64,000 bases of DNA from Arthrobacter sp. Leaf137 (GTDB taxonomy: Bacteria; Actinomycetota; Actinomycetes; Actinomycetales; Micrococcaceae). The position numbers were made by a program, and so were the translations under genes. How positions within the stretch are numbered: the stretch's first letter is position 1; each line of letters begins with the position of its first letter. The DNA is taken from positions 141,240-205,239 of the forward strand of contig NZ_LMOI01000021.1 in NCBI RefSeq assembly GCF_001423525.1, in the 5' to 3' direction. This document shows positions 47,286-56,275 of the stretch, piece after piece. Under the pieces are notes generated by a model. The model saw nothing but the letters and a program-made list of their open reading frames with translations, made no database searches and was not told the origin of the DNA.

Positions 47286-49100
47286 TCATGAGCCGGTGCA
47301 GGCGATGGAACCCTGTTCCAGCGGGGAAAACGCGCCGTCGGTGCGGACGATCATTACCTGGACGCAGGTCTGCCCCGAGGGGTTTGCCTTGACCTGGACC
47401 GGCGGCTGCGCCACAGACTGGAACTCGCCGCCGCCGCCGATGGTGTAAACGCGCCATTTGTAGCTGTCGCCGTCCTTGGGCTGCGGGTTCTTCCAGGTGA
47501 ACGCCACGTTGCCGTCACTGCCGGCGGCCCCGGCCAGCCCTTCGACGTCGGGGACGGTTCCGTTATCCAGGGCGTCCGCGGGCGGCTTGGATACCTGCTG
47601 GGTTTCCACCGCCTTGGGCGTCCCGCCGCCGGAGTTGGCCGCCACGATGCCCACCACCGCAGCAAGGGCCAGGATGGTGCCGCCGGCGATGGCGAGCCAC
47701 AGGTTGCGCTTGCCGTGGTCCTGCTCCGGCGCTTCCCCAGGCCCTTCGGCCGGCCGGTCACTTGCCGCGGGCCGGTGGACGGTGGCGTCGGCGGAGCTGG
47801 TGTGCGCGTCCTCGGCGCCGTGGACCGTCGCCCCGTAGTTGGGCAGGGAGCCGCCGCTGCCGCGCAGGACGGTGGACTGGGACCATTCGTGCGGGCCGTC
47901 GCCGTCCGTTGCCTCCTTGCCGAAGATACTCCCGGGAACGCGGGCCTGCGTTGCCGCGTTGCGTCCTTCCGCCGTGGCGGGCGGCCAGGTTCCGGCTACG
48001 GGGGCGGTAAAGCGCGACGGCGGCGCGCCGGTTTGGCTGCCCGGCCCCGCCGTGGTGTTTCCGGTGCCGGTGGTCGAGGCGCCTCCTGCCCCGGAGCCTG
48101 GAGCCTGCGGCCACGTGCGCGCCGGGAAGGTGGGGGCGCTGCCGGTCCGCTCCGGGTCGATCGACGCGATGCTCCGGACCCGGGTCTCCTCGGTGCCCTC
48201 GTCCGGGTGGTTCTCTTCCTGCTGCGGTTCTTCGAGGACCTCGAAGGGGGTGACGGAGAGGTTCAGTTCCGCCTGGATGCGCTGCAGGGCCAGGGCGAAC
48301 GCGTGCGCGGAGGAATACCGTGACTGGGGCGACTTGGCCATGGCGGTGGCCAGGGCAAGCTCCAGGGATTCGGGCACGTCCGCACGGCCCAGGCGCGGCA
48401 GCGCGGTGTTGCTGATGCGGTTGATCAGTTCGCGCTGGGAGTTGTCCGCACCAGGCATCACGAACGGCGAGCGGCCGGCCAGGAGTGTGTAGAGCGTGGC
48501 ACCGAGAGCCCAAACGTCCACCATGATGCCGTCCACGCTTCCGTCGCGGAACTGTTCGGGCGGGGACCACGGGATGGACATGCCGGAGTCGTCGTCGCTG
48601 TCACCGGCGAGGGTGCCGGAAATGCCGAAGTCGGTCAGCGCCGGGCGGTTGTAGTCCGTCACCAGGATGTTGGCGGGCTTGATGTCGCGGTGGGCAATTC
48701 CTGCCCGGTGGGCCGTTTCGACGGCGGAGGCCACCTGGATGCCGACGGCCAGCACCTCGTCCACGCTGAACCGCTGGCGGCGGTAGCGCACGTCCAGGCT
48801 GGGCCGGGAGCAGTACTCCATGGCCAGGTACGAGTGCCCGTCATCCGTCACCTCCGCTTCGAAGATCGTGACGATGTAGGGGTGGGAGGACAGCTGGGCC
48901 ATCAGGTTGGCTTCGGACTCGAAGCGGCGGCGGGCGCCCTCGGTCTTCAGGTCCGAGAGCAGCACCTTGACGGCCACTTTGCGGCGCGGCCTGTCCTGCT
49001 CGTAGAGGTAGACGTCCGAGAACCCGCCGGAACCGAGCAGGCTGATGTAAGTGAACCCCGGGATGCGGGGCGGCGGCGCTACGGGCCGTTTGGAACTCAA
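47286..49100 (-). CDS. Transmembrane Ser/Thr protein kinase with FN3-like ectodomain
   Basis: 604 residues. The Hanks-type kinase domain (about 15-280) is complete: Gly-loop GSGGFSDV (23-30), Lys45 in VAVKVL, HRDIKPAN with Asp139 and Asn144, and DFG (157-159). A Pro/Thr/Gly-rich juxtamembrane stretch with TVLR and ATVH words follows, then one TM (about 467-489). The extracellular domain of about 110 residues looks like fibronectin type III (NVAFTWKNPQPKDGDSYKWR) with two Cys (about 579 and 601). PASTA repeats, normal in PknB, are absent. It resembles Pkb2-type kinases of the FN3 cluster. Its start overlaps the FHA gene by 4 bases. Confidence 0.93.
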   Translation of the reverse strand: MSSKRPVAPPPRIPGFTYISLLGSGGFSDVYLYEQDRPRRKVAVKVLLSDLKTEGARRRFESEANLMAQLSSHPYIVTIFEAEVTDDGHSYLAMEYCSRPSLDVRYRRQRFSVDEVLAVGIQVASAVETAHRAGIAHRDIKPANILVTDYNRPALTDFGISGTLAGDSDDDSGMSIPWSPPEQFRDGSVDGIMVDVWALGATLYTLLAGRSPFVMPGADNSQRELINRISNTALPRLGRADVPESLELALATAMAKSPQSRYSSAHAFALALQRIQAELNLSVTPFEVLEEPQQEENHPDEGTEETRVRSIASIDPERTGSAPTFPARTWPQAPGSGAGGASTTGTGNTTAGPGSQTGAPPSRFTAPVAGTWPPATAEGRNAATQARVPGSIFGKEATDGDGPHEWSQSTVLRGSGGSLPNYGATVHGAEDAHTSSADATVHRPAASDRPAEGPGEAPEQDHGKRNLWLAIAGGTILALAAVVGIVAANSGGGTPKAVETQQVSKPPADALDNGTVPDVEGLAGAAGSDGNVAFTWKNPQPKDGDSYKWRVYTIGGGGEFQSVAQPPVQVKANPSGQTCVQVMIVRTDGAFSPLEQGSIACTGS

Positions 49101-51052
49101 GGAATCTCCTCAAAACGCAGCGAGATGTTGTCGCCCAACTCGGCGATGTCACCGTCCAGCAGGATGGCCATCTCGTTCTGGGCCAGGCGCCGCGGGGGCT
49201 GCCCCTGCCGCACCAGGACTGTGCCGTTGGTTGCCTTGAGGTCGCACAGCATGACGTGCCAGCCTTCCAGCCGGACCTCCACGTGGGACCTCGAGATGTC
49301 GCCGCCGGGGCTGGGCACCTGGACCAGGCGCGGCATGCCGCCGCCCTGGACCCGGGAGACTGATGGCTGCCGGCCGATCACCAGGGACTGGTCAAGGTCC
49401 AGCAGTTCTCCGGTGGACAGGCGCATCCGGCCCAGGCGGGGGCGGCCCACCTGCACGGCGTCCTGGGGCAGGGACGCCCCGCACTCGGTGCAGGCCGAGC
49501 GGATGGGCGGGTTGGCATGGCCCTGCGGGCACACCCGGGCCAACACCAGCGGACCGCTGGCCGGAGCTGAGCCGTCCGTGTCCGGGCCGCCTGAAGTGGC
49601 AGGTGCCGGCTGCGCGGTGGGGAGGCTGCTTTTCATGACTGTCTGGCCGTCATGGTCATCGTCGAAGTCGGTGGCCGACGGCCCTGCCCCAGGTGCCGCC
49701 GGGTAGCTGTTCGGTGGTGCTGTTCCCACCTGCGGTGCCGGCGTGGGCGCTCCGAAAGCCGGTGGTTCTGCCGGCGGCGTCCCGTTCGAAACCGGTGCCG
49801 GGGTGAATGGCTCCGGGGCAGGTACTTGCGCGTTCCCCGCTCCCCCTGTCCGCCAGGGCACTGACTCGATGAGCAGGCCGGAGGCTGGCTTGGGTGCCGC
49901 GGCTGGAGGAGGACCTGCTGCCTCCTGACCTGCCGGTGCCTCGGCTCCGTTGTGCGGCAGCGGAGGCTCCGGGGCCCGCTGGTCAGCAGCGTCCGCGTCG
50001 GCTTCGATGGCAGCCTGCGGGGCCTCGGCTTCGATGGCGGGTGCGGACCCGTGGTCCTCTTCGGCCGGTTCCTCGCGGACCGCAGCGTCTTCGATGTTCC
50101 GCATGACCGTCCGCTCCCACAGGTGGTCATAGGAACTGGTCAGGTCGATGGCCGCAGGCAGGTCAGCTGCCCCGGGAACTGCCGCTTCGGCATCACGGTC
50201 CGCGCCGTCCATGTCCAGCCCGGTGGCTTCGGGTTCCGGGCCGCCGGTTTCACCGGAGGCGTTGTCCGCCTCGCCGTCTTCGGCCGATCCATTTGCGGCA
50301 GGATCATTGTCACCGGCGCCGGCTTCGCCCGTACCTGCATGCTGCGCGCCACCGTGTTCGGCGTATTCGCCGTCCTCGTCAAGGACGGCGTACACGGTCT
50401 CGACGGAAACTTCCGGGAGGACTTCAGCGGTCCCGGACGAATCGACGGCAACAGCTGCCGCCGGAGTGTCCGCAACGGCAGAATCGGCGGCAGTGTCCGC
50501 GGCGGTCTCAGGCGCCGGGACTGCTGCAGTACCGGCAGCATCGGCAGCGGGGACGCCCCCACCGTCCGGAACAGCAGCAGCACTTGGAGCTTCCAGCGCG
50601 CCCTGCCCGGCATCAGCGCCCAGTCGGATGGCCTGCAGCAGCACCATGCCCTCCCCCAGCCGGAGCTCTGGCTGGCCGGTTTCGCCTGCGCCCGGGATCA
50701 TCAGGGTGCAGGCGCCCGGAACGGCGAAACTGCGTTCGCTCCAGGTGGTGACGTCGCGGCCGTTCAGCTCTGCGGGTCCTTCGGGTGTTTCGACCGAGAG
50801 TTCCAGTCCGCCCCGAAGGAATACCCGCAGCGGTCCTGAGAAGTCCAGGATGGCGAACGGCGGAATGCGGGACAGGTTTCCGCCGGCGCTGCCGGTGATG
50901 GCCTGCAGGACTTCATAGACTTCGGTTTTCCCGGCAATGAGGTTCCACACGGAATCGGCGAGGGCCGGCGGCGTATCGGGTCCGAGGATGACCGCCGTGT
51001 GGGAGCGGACGATGCCCAGCCAGGTGCCGGGGATGTAGCTGGTGCCGGTCAT
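49097..51052 (-). CDS. Zinc-ribbon/FHA-domain protein
   Basis: 651 residues. N-terminal domain (1-145) is beta-rich and unassigned. A long acidic Ala/Glu/Pro-rich region (150-500) contains two short conserved-looking threonine motifs, RTVMRNIED (near 315) and QTVMKSS (near 471). A zinc ribbon follows (Cys508, His512, Cys521, Cys524). A C-terminal FHA domain at about 545-650 has Gly560-Arg561, Ser587/His590 and Asn609. It probably binds phosphothreonine on partners made by the neighbouring kinase, and may be phosphorylated itself at the TVM sites. No membrane segment. It sits between the PP2C gene and the kinase gene with 4-base overlaps on both sides. Confidence 0.88.
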   Translation of the reverse strand: MTGTSYIPGTWLGIVRSHTAVILGPDTPPALADSVWNLIAGKTEVYEVLQAITGSAGGNLSRIPPFAILDFSGPLRVFLRGGLELSVETPEGPAELNGRDVTTWSERSFAVPGACTLMIPGAGETGQPELRLGEGMVLLQAIRLGADAGQGALEAPSAAAVPDGGGVPAADAAGTAAVPAPETAADTAADSAVADTPAAAVAVDSSGTAEVLPEVSVETVYAVLDEDGEYAEHGGAQHAGTGEAGAGDNDPAANGSAEDGEADNASGETGGPEPEATGLDMDGADRDAEAAVPGAADLPAAIDLTSSYDHLWERTVMRNIEDAAVREEPAEEDHGSAPAIEAEAPQAAIEADADAADQRAPEPPLPHNGAEAPAGQEAAGPPPAAAPKPASGLLIESVPWRTGGAGNAQVPAPEPFTPAPVSNGTPPAEPPAFGAPTPAPQVGTAPPNSYPAAPGAGPSATDFDDDHDGQTVMKSSLPTAQPAPATSGGPDTDGSAPASGPLVLARVCPQGHANPPIRSACTECGASLPQDAVQVGRPRLGRMRLSTGELLDLDQSLVIGRQPSVSRVQGGGMPRLVQVPSPGGDISRSHVEVRLEGWHVMLCDLKATNGTVLVRQGQPPRRLAQNEMAILLDGDIAELGDNISLRFEEIP

Positions 51053-52020
51053 CGCGGGACCTCCGCACCGTCGTCGGGATCCTGGCCTGCGGCGTGTTCC
51101 TGCCCTGCAGGGTCTTGCTGTGCTGCGTCGCCCTCCTGTTGGGGAAGAGGCTCGGTTGTGGCCTGCACGGCTTGTCCGCGGGGCAGCGTGACCTCGTCTT
51201 CAGCGGACGGGTCCCGCCGCGGAGCCGTGGTGGCAGCGCCGGCGTCGTTAAGGACGTTGCGGGCGTCCACCACGATCACCGTGATGTTGTCCCGCCCGCC
51301 GCTGCGCAGCGCGGCCTGGATCAGGGCGTCGACGGCGTCCTGGGGGTGGCCGGCGGTGCTGAGGATGCGGTGGATGTGCTCGTCCGTCAGTTCGGAGGTG
51401 AGGCCGTCGGAGCAGACCATCACCCGGTCCCCTTCCTCCACCGGAAGCAGCCAGTAGTCCGCTTCGGTTTCGTCCCCTGTTCCCAGCGCCCTGGTGACCA
51501 CATGGCGGCGGGGATGCACCGTGGCCTGCTGGGGCGTGATTTCGCCGGCGTCCACGAGTTCCTGGACTTCCGAGTGGTCCACGCTGATCTGCTCGAACCG
51601 GCCCTGGCTGAGGCGGTAGGTACGGGAGTCGCCGATGTTCATGACCAGCCAGTACGGCATGCCCATCTGCTCCACCACCACCGCACCGGTCAGCGTGGTT
51701 CCCGCCCGGGCACCCGTGGCTTCCCTGATGGAGTTGTCGGCGCGCAGGAGGTACTGCTGCAGGACCGCGGCCGTGACGCTCCGGTCCCCCGTGGACAGCT
51801 GCGGAATCGCTGCCAGGGTCCTGACGCAGATGCCGCTGGCAATCTCGCCGGCCTCGTGGCCGCCCATGCCGTCGGCAACGGCGAAGACCGGATCCGACGC
51901 GATGAAGGAATCCTCATTCAGCTCGCGGCGGAGTCCCCGGTCCGTTCCGTAGCCGCAGTTGAGGCTCAGGCCCGGGCCCGGCTGCGTGGTGGAGGGAACA
52001 CTGGCGGGCTGTTGGTTCAT
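51049..52020 (-). CDS. PP2C-family Ser/Thr protein phosphatase
   Basis: 323-residue metal-dependent phosphatase (PstP/PrpC type), the expected opponent of the neighbouring kinase. Motifs in order: RRELNEDSF (31-39), VADGMGGHEAGE (48-59), TTLTGAVV (108-115), NIGDSRTYRL (128-137), CSDGLTSEL (203-211), and GGRDNITVIVV (241-251). The Asp ligands for the two metals are all present, so it should be active. The C-terminal 70 residues are disordered. No TM segment, unlike PstP. 4-base overlaps with both neighbours show tight coupling. Confidence 0.94.
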   Translation of the reverse strand: MNQQPASVPSTTQPGPGLSLNCGYGTDRGLRRELNEDSFIASDPVFAVADGMGGHEAGEIASGICVRTLAAIPQLSTGDRSVTAAVLQQYLLRADNSIREATGARAGTTLTGAVVVEQMGMPYWLVMNIGDSRTYRLSQGRFEQISVDHSEVQELVDAGEITPQQATVHPRRHVVTRALGTGDETEADYWLLPVEEGDRVMVCSDGLTSELTDEHIHRILSTAGHPQDAVDALIQAALRSGGRDNITVIVVDARNVLNDAGAATTAPRRDPSAEDEVTLPRGQAVQATTEPLPQQEGDAAQQDPAGQEHAAGQDPDDGAEVPR

Positions 52021-53699
52021 GCCTGTCCTAGGTAAAAGGTCCGGTCGCCAAAGTGGACGCTGGAACCGGGGGAAACGAAAGTCGGGACACCTGCCGCAAG
52101 GGGCGTACGGAGTCCGTCGGGCGTGGTCACGGCGCTGCCGTTGGTGGAGTTCCGGTCGGTCACCCAGATGCCCGCACCGTCAGTCAGGACGTGCAGGTGG
52201 GTCTTCGAGATGGACCGTCCGGGGTCGTCGACGGCGAGGAGCTGGGCATGCTGTTCGCCTGCGGAGCCCACGGGGTTGCGGCCCACCAGGACGCTGCGGT
52301 CAAGCTGGAAGTCGCGGCCGTCGTCGAGCCTGATCCGCAGCACGGCGACAGGCGCCGGGCCGGCGGTGCCAGGACGCACCTGGGTGCGTTCGACGTCGTC
52401 GTCCACGTGCGGCTGCCCCGGAGGCTGCTGTCCGGCGAACTGCTGTCCCGTGCCCTGCTGCCCGGCCTGCCATGCTGCCGATGGTGCAGGAGCGGCGCCC
52501 GGCGCCGGACTGCCCGGCGGTGCAAAGGACGCGGGCGAGGTGTAGGACACGGTCTGTGCGGGGATGGTCCGGCCGTCGGGCTGGATTGCCGGTGCCGGAT
52601 GGGGCTGGACCGGCGCTGGGGCGACGGCAGGTGCTGCAGCCGGTGCTTGGGGGGCGATGACCTGGGGCGCGCGGGCACCCGCGACGGGCGAGAGCACCTG
52701 CTGGACGGGCGGCAGGTCCAGCGGCGCGAAGCTGTACGGGCCCTGGATGCCGCCCGTGGTGATCGGATCACGGCCCGCCTTGACGTCGAAAACGAGCGTC
52801 TTGGCGGCATTGTCATGCCAGCCGCGCAGGCGCCCGCCTTTGTCCCAGGTATTGGAAACCACTACCAAAACGGCCCAGACGGCCGCCACCAGGAGCAGCG
52901 GCCCCAGGATGAAGAAGGCGGCGTCGAACCACTTGAAGACCACCACCAGGACGGCGCCAATGAGCGTCAGCAGGACGCCGGCACCGGTCAGCAGGCCGCG
53001 CACGAACACCCCGCCGGCGCCAGGCGCGTAGCCGTCATTGTCGGTGCTGCGGATCCCCATCAGGAGGTTGCCGGGCGTTTTGCCCGTCCGCGCTTCCAGG
53101 CCTGCCAGCACGGCTGCGTAAACCAGGGTGATGCCCAGTCCAATGCCGCCGAACAGCACCAGAGACGCGGTGTCGTAAATGATGAAGCCGCCGCTGCGGG
53201 TGCGGGTGATCCCTGCGAAGCCAATGGCGAACGTCACCACCAGGACCGCCAGCGGGAACAGCCAGTCCACTACGGCAGCCCCGAGCCGCTTGCCCGCAGT
53301 TGCCGGGACAAGCTGAAGGTTTCCTGCCATTCCTGTTCCTCCCCCTGGCGCAGCGGCCGCCCCTGCCGGACCTGTGCTGCTCCCCTGTACCGCTGCCGCG
53401 TTCGCGATGCCCGCGGCAGAAAGTGCCTGGGGCATTTGTACTACCGGGATAGTACCGGGAATCGGCGGCCGGTGCGCGGCAAGTGGCGCCGCCCGGACGT
53501 CCGTCCCCTGGTACGGCGCGGTGCCGGCGCCGGTCTGGGAGCCGGGGTTGGGGCCGGCACCGGGTCCGGGAGCCTGCTCCTGGTTGCGGAGGCTCCGTGC
53601 CGACCGGTTGGGCAGCGGCGCCCCGCATGAGGTGCAGAAAGCGGCGCCCGTGCGGATGTTTTGCTGGCAGCGCGGGCATCGCTCGGCGTTGGGGGTCAC
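52017..53699 (-). CDS. Zinc-ribbon/RDD/FHA membrane protein
   Basis: 560 residues. N-terminal zinc ribbon (Cys8, Cys11, Cys22, Cys25), then a Pro/Gly/Ala linker. An RDD-type membrane domain follows at about 132-305 with four helices (AAVVDWLFPLAVLVVTFAIG, the GITLVYAAVL helix, GVLLTLIGAVLVVVF, FILGPLLLVAAVWAVLVV). A second Pro/Gln-rich linker contains VERTQVRP near 436. The C-terminal FHA domain at about 453-556 has Gly473-Arg474, Ser498/His501 and Asn517. It is probably a membrane platform that recruits phosphorylated partners. It has 4-base overlaps with TGM-like and PP2C genes. Confidence 0.9.
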   Translation of the reverse strand: MTPNAERCPRCQQNIRTGAAFCTSCGAPLPNRSARSLRNQEQAPGPGAGPNPGSQTGAGTAPYQGTDVRAAPLAAHRPPIPGTIPVVQMPQALSAAGIANAAAVQGSSTGPAGAAAAPGGGTGMAGNLQLVPATAGKRLGAAVVDWLFPLAVLVVTFAIGFAGITRTRSGGFIIYDTASLVLFGGIGLGITLVYAAVLAGLEARTGKTPGNLLMGIRSTDNDGYAPGAGGVFVRGLLTGAGVLLTLIGAVLVVVFKWFDAAFFILGPLLLVAAVWAVLVVVSNTWDKGGRLRGWHDNAAKTLVFDVKAGRDPITTGGIQGPYSFAPLDLPPVQQVLSPVAGARAPQVIAPQAPAAAPAVAPAPVQPHPAPAIQPDGRTIPAQTVSYTSPASFAPPGSPAPGAAPAPSAAWQAGQQGTGQQFAGQQPPGQPHVDDDVERTQVRPGTAGPAPVAVLRIRLDDGRDFQLDRSVLVGRNPVGSAGEQHAQLLAVDDPGRSISKTHLHVLTDGAGIWVTDRNSTNGSAVTTPDGLRTPLAAGVPTFVSPGSSVHFGDRTFYLGQA

Positions 53700-56275
53700 T
53701 GCGGTTTGGGTCCTTGCGTTGGGGGTTCTTCAGGGGCAGGTGCGCTGGTGCCGGCTGATGGCGTGCCGGGTCCGTCCGCGGGCGGACCGGCAGGCGGACG
53801 ACGGCGGCCCGCGGCTTTCCCGAACGGCAGTGCCGGAAGTTTGAACCGGCGTCCGCCGCTGCCGGCGCTGTCCTTCGTGTTCAGGGCGGTGCGTGCGTCG
53901 GACAGGAGCGACCGCGGTGAGAACCGGGCCTGCTGGCGGCGCCAGAAACCCACCGTGGCTGTCATTTCCTTCAGCGACCCGTCCACGATGGTCCAGTACT
54001 CACGCACCTCATCCTCGCTGGGTTGCCCGGCGCCGAAGATCGAGGCGTCGGCGCGCCGCGCCAAAGTCGTGGTGGCGGACTGGCTTCCCGGGAACGCCTC
54101 GGCCAGGACCGCGGCGCTCTCCCGGCGCGTGGCCCGCGAGTCGACGGCGGCACCCATGTCGGTGGCCAGGCTGACCACTTCACTCCATCCCCCGCCCACG
54201 CGCTGGGCAGGGTCACCCGCGCTGAAACGCGACTTCCGGCGTCGTGATTTCAACAACGCAACCAGCAGCAGCGGCAACGCGAGGATGGCCAGCGGGATCA
54301 GCGCCACACCGAGGGCGCTGAGCAGCGCACCCCAGAACAGCCAGGGGTTGTCCTTCTTCTGGTCCGCGTCCAGCGCATCCGGTGAGGAGTCCGGCGGAAG
54401 GTCCGCCGGCTCCTGCGGCGGGGGCGGGGGCTGCAGCACCTGCGGCTTGGGCTTGGACTTGTTTTCCGGGTCCGGCGGGATGGGAACATTGTCCTTGGGC
54501 GGGGTGGGATCGAAGCTGACCCAGCCAACGCGTTCAAACGCGACTTCCACCCAGGCGTGGACGTTCTTGCCGGTGATCCTGACCTCGCCGGCACCATTCT
54601 CGGGGCTCGTGGGGTCGGGGTAGAAGCCCATGACCACCCTGGACGGGATGCCCAGGTGGCGTAGCATCAGGGACATCGCCACGGCGTACTGTTCGTCGTC
54701 ACCCAGCATCTGCTTGGCCGTCAGCAGGTTGCGGATGCGTGCCGAGCCGTGGCCGGAGACGCTGGGGAGCTGCCCTTCGCTGACCAGGCCGTTGCTGAAC
54801 GCGCCGGTCTTTTGGAAGTGCGCCTCGATCTGGCGGACCCGGTCAATGGCCGTCGGAGCGTCGGCGGACAGGTCGTTGGCCTGCGAACCGACCACCGGCG
54901 GAACTTCCAGCGGGTCGGGAAGCGAAACCTGCGCAAAGTCGTACTGCGTCAACTGCCCGTGCTCCAGTTTCACGGGATCTGACACCTGCACGCTGTAGGA
55001 GTCGCCCCGCTTCAGCCCGTTGGTGGTGACGGCGGTGTCTGTGCCGGAGTTGAAGTACAGGCCGGATGCCGCCGGGGAGCCGCCCTGGTCGAAGCTGATG
55101 CCGGTGGTCTTCCGGCCGCCGGGGACGAAGTATCCCTGGTAGTCCTCGATGCTGATGTCGATGGCGTAGTCGTTCGTGGGGACCACGCTTGAGGTGTCCG
55201 CCAAGGTGTTGATGGACTCGGCGTCGCCCACCTTGCTGAAGTTGCCCGAGCCGTTGGGGTCCATGTTGTAGTTGGTCCCGTTGAAGGCGTCCAGGGCTCC
55301 CAGCCGTACCCTGCCGTCACGGGGAAGCCCCTTGACGACGAACAGCGTGTCGTCTTTCTTGTCCTTGACGTAGGTGCGGAAGCTGGCCAGCGGGGTGACG
55401 TAGTCCTTGGGATCGAAAGGCGGAACCACCACGTTGCGGAGGACCTTGCGTTCGTTTCCGGCAGTCACCAGCGGCGCGGACAGGGCGGTGACGCCCACGC
55501 TGACGGCGATCACGCCGGCGGCCATGCCCAGGCGGCGCAGCGATGCTTTCCGGGCCGTGGCGGTATCAGCCTGCGGATTATTGACGGAGACCCGCCGGGT
55601 GGAGGACCTGCGGAGGGCGTCGCGGCGGAAGGTTGCCCAGGCGATGCCCAGCACCGTCAGGCCAATGCCGCGTTCAACCGTGAGGAAGGCGGCATTGGTG
55701 CTGAACGCGATGCCCGTGACGAAGAGGAGCAGGACCGGGATCAGCGGCAGGTAGGGGCTCCGCACGCGCCAGGTCAGCACGGCTGCCACGATGGCCATGA
55801 TCATCGAGCTCAGGAACGGGACGATCAGCACGCCGTTGGCGGAGCCTACCGGCACGCCCACCGTCAGCATGTCCTTCCAGGCGAACACCACACCCAGCAG
55901 GAGCGTCCGCAGCGAATCCAGCGTGGGCACGAACCCGGCGATGGCGGCATCCGGAACTGCCAGCAGGGTGCCGAACACAAGGTAGGTGCCCAGGGCAATG
56001 GCCGTGGTGACGAGCAGTCCGAGGCGCAGGTGCGCGTTGAGCACGCCGATGCCCAGGCCCAGGATGATGCCGCCGAAGCCGGACAGCAGGTAGTAGGGGT
56101 CGCCGCCGAAGCTCAGCCCGAAACCGAGCAGTCCCAGCCCCAGGAGGACGGTGAGGGCACCGGCGTCGAGGGCGAAATGCCAGGCCGGCTGCCCGTTGCC
56201 GAACGGGCTGCCTTGGCTGCTGAATGGTTTCCGGGCAGATCCGCTTCTGGGGCGGAGGCCGGGTGCGGAGGTCAT
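53696..56275 (-). CDS. Transglutaminase-like membrane protein, catalytic Cys replaced
   Basis: 859 residues in the TgpA/TGM architecture: about six N-terminal TM helices (35-215), one more near 250-270, a large extracytoplasmic region (275-640) with a transglutaminase-core fold, a final TM (647-674) and a cytoplasmic tail. The core shows RNLLTAKQMLGDDEQYAVAM (about 516-535), HLGIPSRVVMGFYP, and NVHAWVEV (His573) with FDPTP (Asp589). The catalytic Cys usually sits in a G-x-C-E-x-Y-A motif. Here the motif reads G-D-D-E-Q-Y-A, with Asp527 in that place. It may be a non-catalytic scaffold. It has 4-base overlaps with both neighbours. In Bifidobacterium the matching gene is called tgm. Confidence 0.9.
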   Translation of the reverse strand: MTSAPGLRPRSGSARKPFSSQGSPFGNGQPAWHFALDAGALTVLLGLGLLGFGLSFGGDPYYLLSGFGGIILGLGIGVLNAHLRLGLLVTTAIALGTYLVFGTLLAVPDAAIAGFVPTLDSLRTLLLGVVFAWKDMLTVGVPVGSANGVLIVPFLSSMIMAIVAAVLTWRVRSPYLPLIPVLLLFVTGIAFSTNAAFLTVERGIGLTVLGIAWATFRRDALRRSSTRRVSVNNPQADTATARKASLRRLGMAAGVIAVSVGVTALSAPLVTAGNERKVLRNVVVPPFDPKDYVTPLASFRTYVKDKKDDTLFVVKGLPRDGRVRLGALDAFNGTNYNMDPNGSGNFSKVGDAESINTLADTSSVVPTNDYAIDISIEDYQGYFVPGGRKTTGISFDQGGSPAASGLYFNSGTDTAVTTNGLKRGDSYSVQVSDPVKLEHGQLTQYDFAQVSLPDPLEVPPVVGSQANDLSADAPTAIDRVRQIEAHFQKTGAFSNGLVSEGQLPSVSGHGSARIRNLLTAKQMLGDDEQYAVAMSLMLRHLGIPSRVVMGFYPDPTSPENGAGEVRITGKNVHAWVEVAFERVGWVSFDPTPPKDNVPIPPDPENKSKPKPQVLQPPPPPQEPADLPPDSSPDALDADQKKDNPWLFWGALLSALGVALIPLAILALPLLLVALLKSRRRKSRFSAGDPAQRVGGGWSEVVSLATDMGAAVDSRATRRESAAVLAEAFPGSQSATTTLARRADASIFGAGQPSEDEVREYWTIVDGSLKEMTATVGFWRRQQARFSPRSLLSDARTALNTKDSAGSGGRRFKLPALPFGKAAGRRRPPAGPPADGPGTPSAGTSAPAPEEPPTQGPKPQ

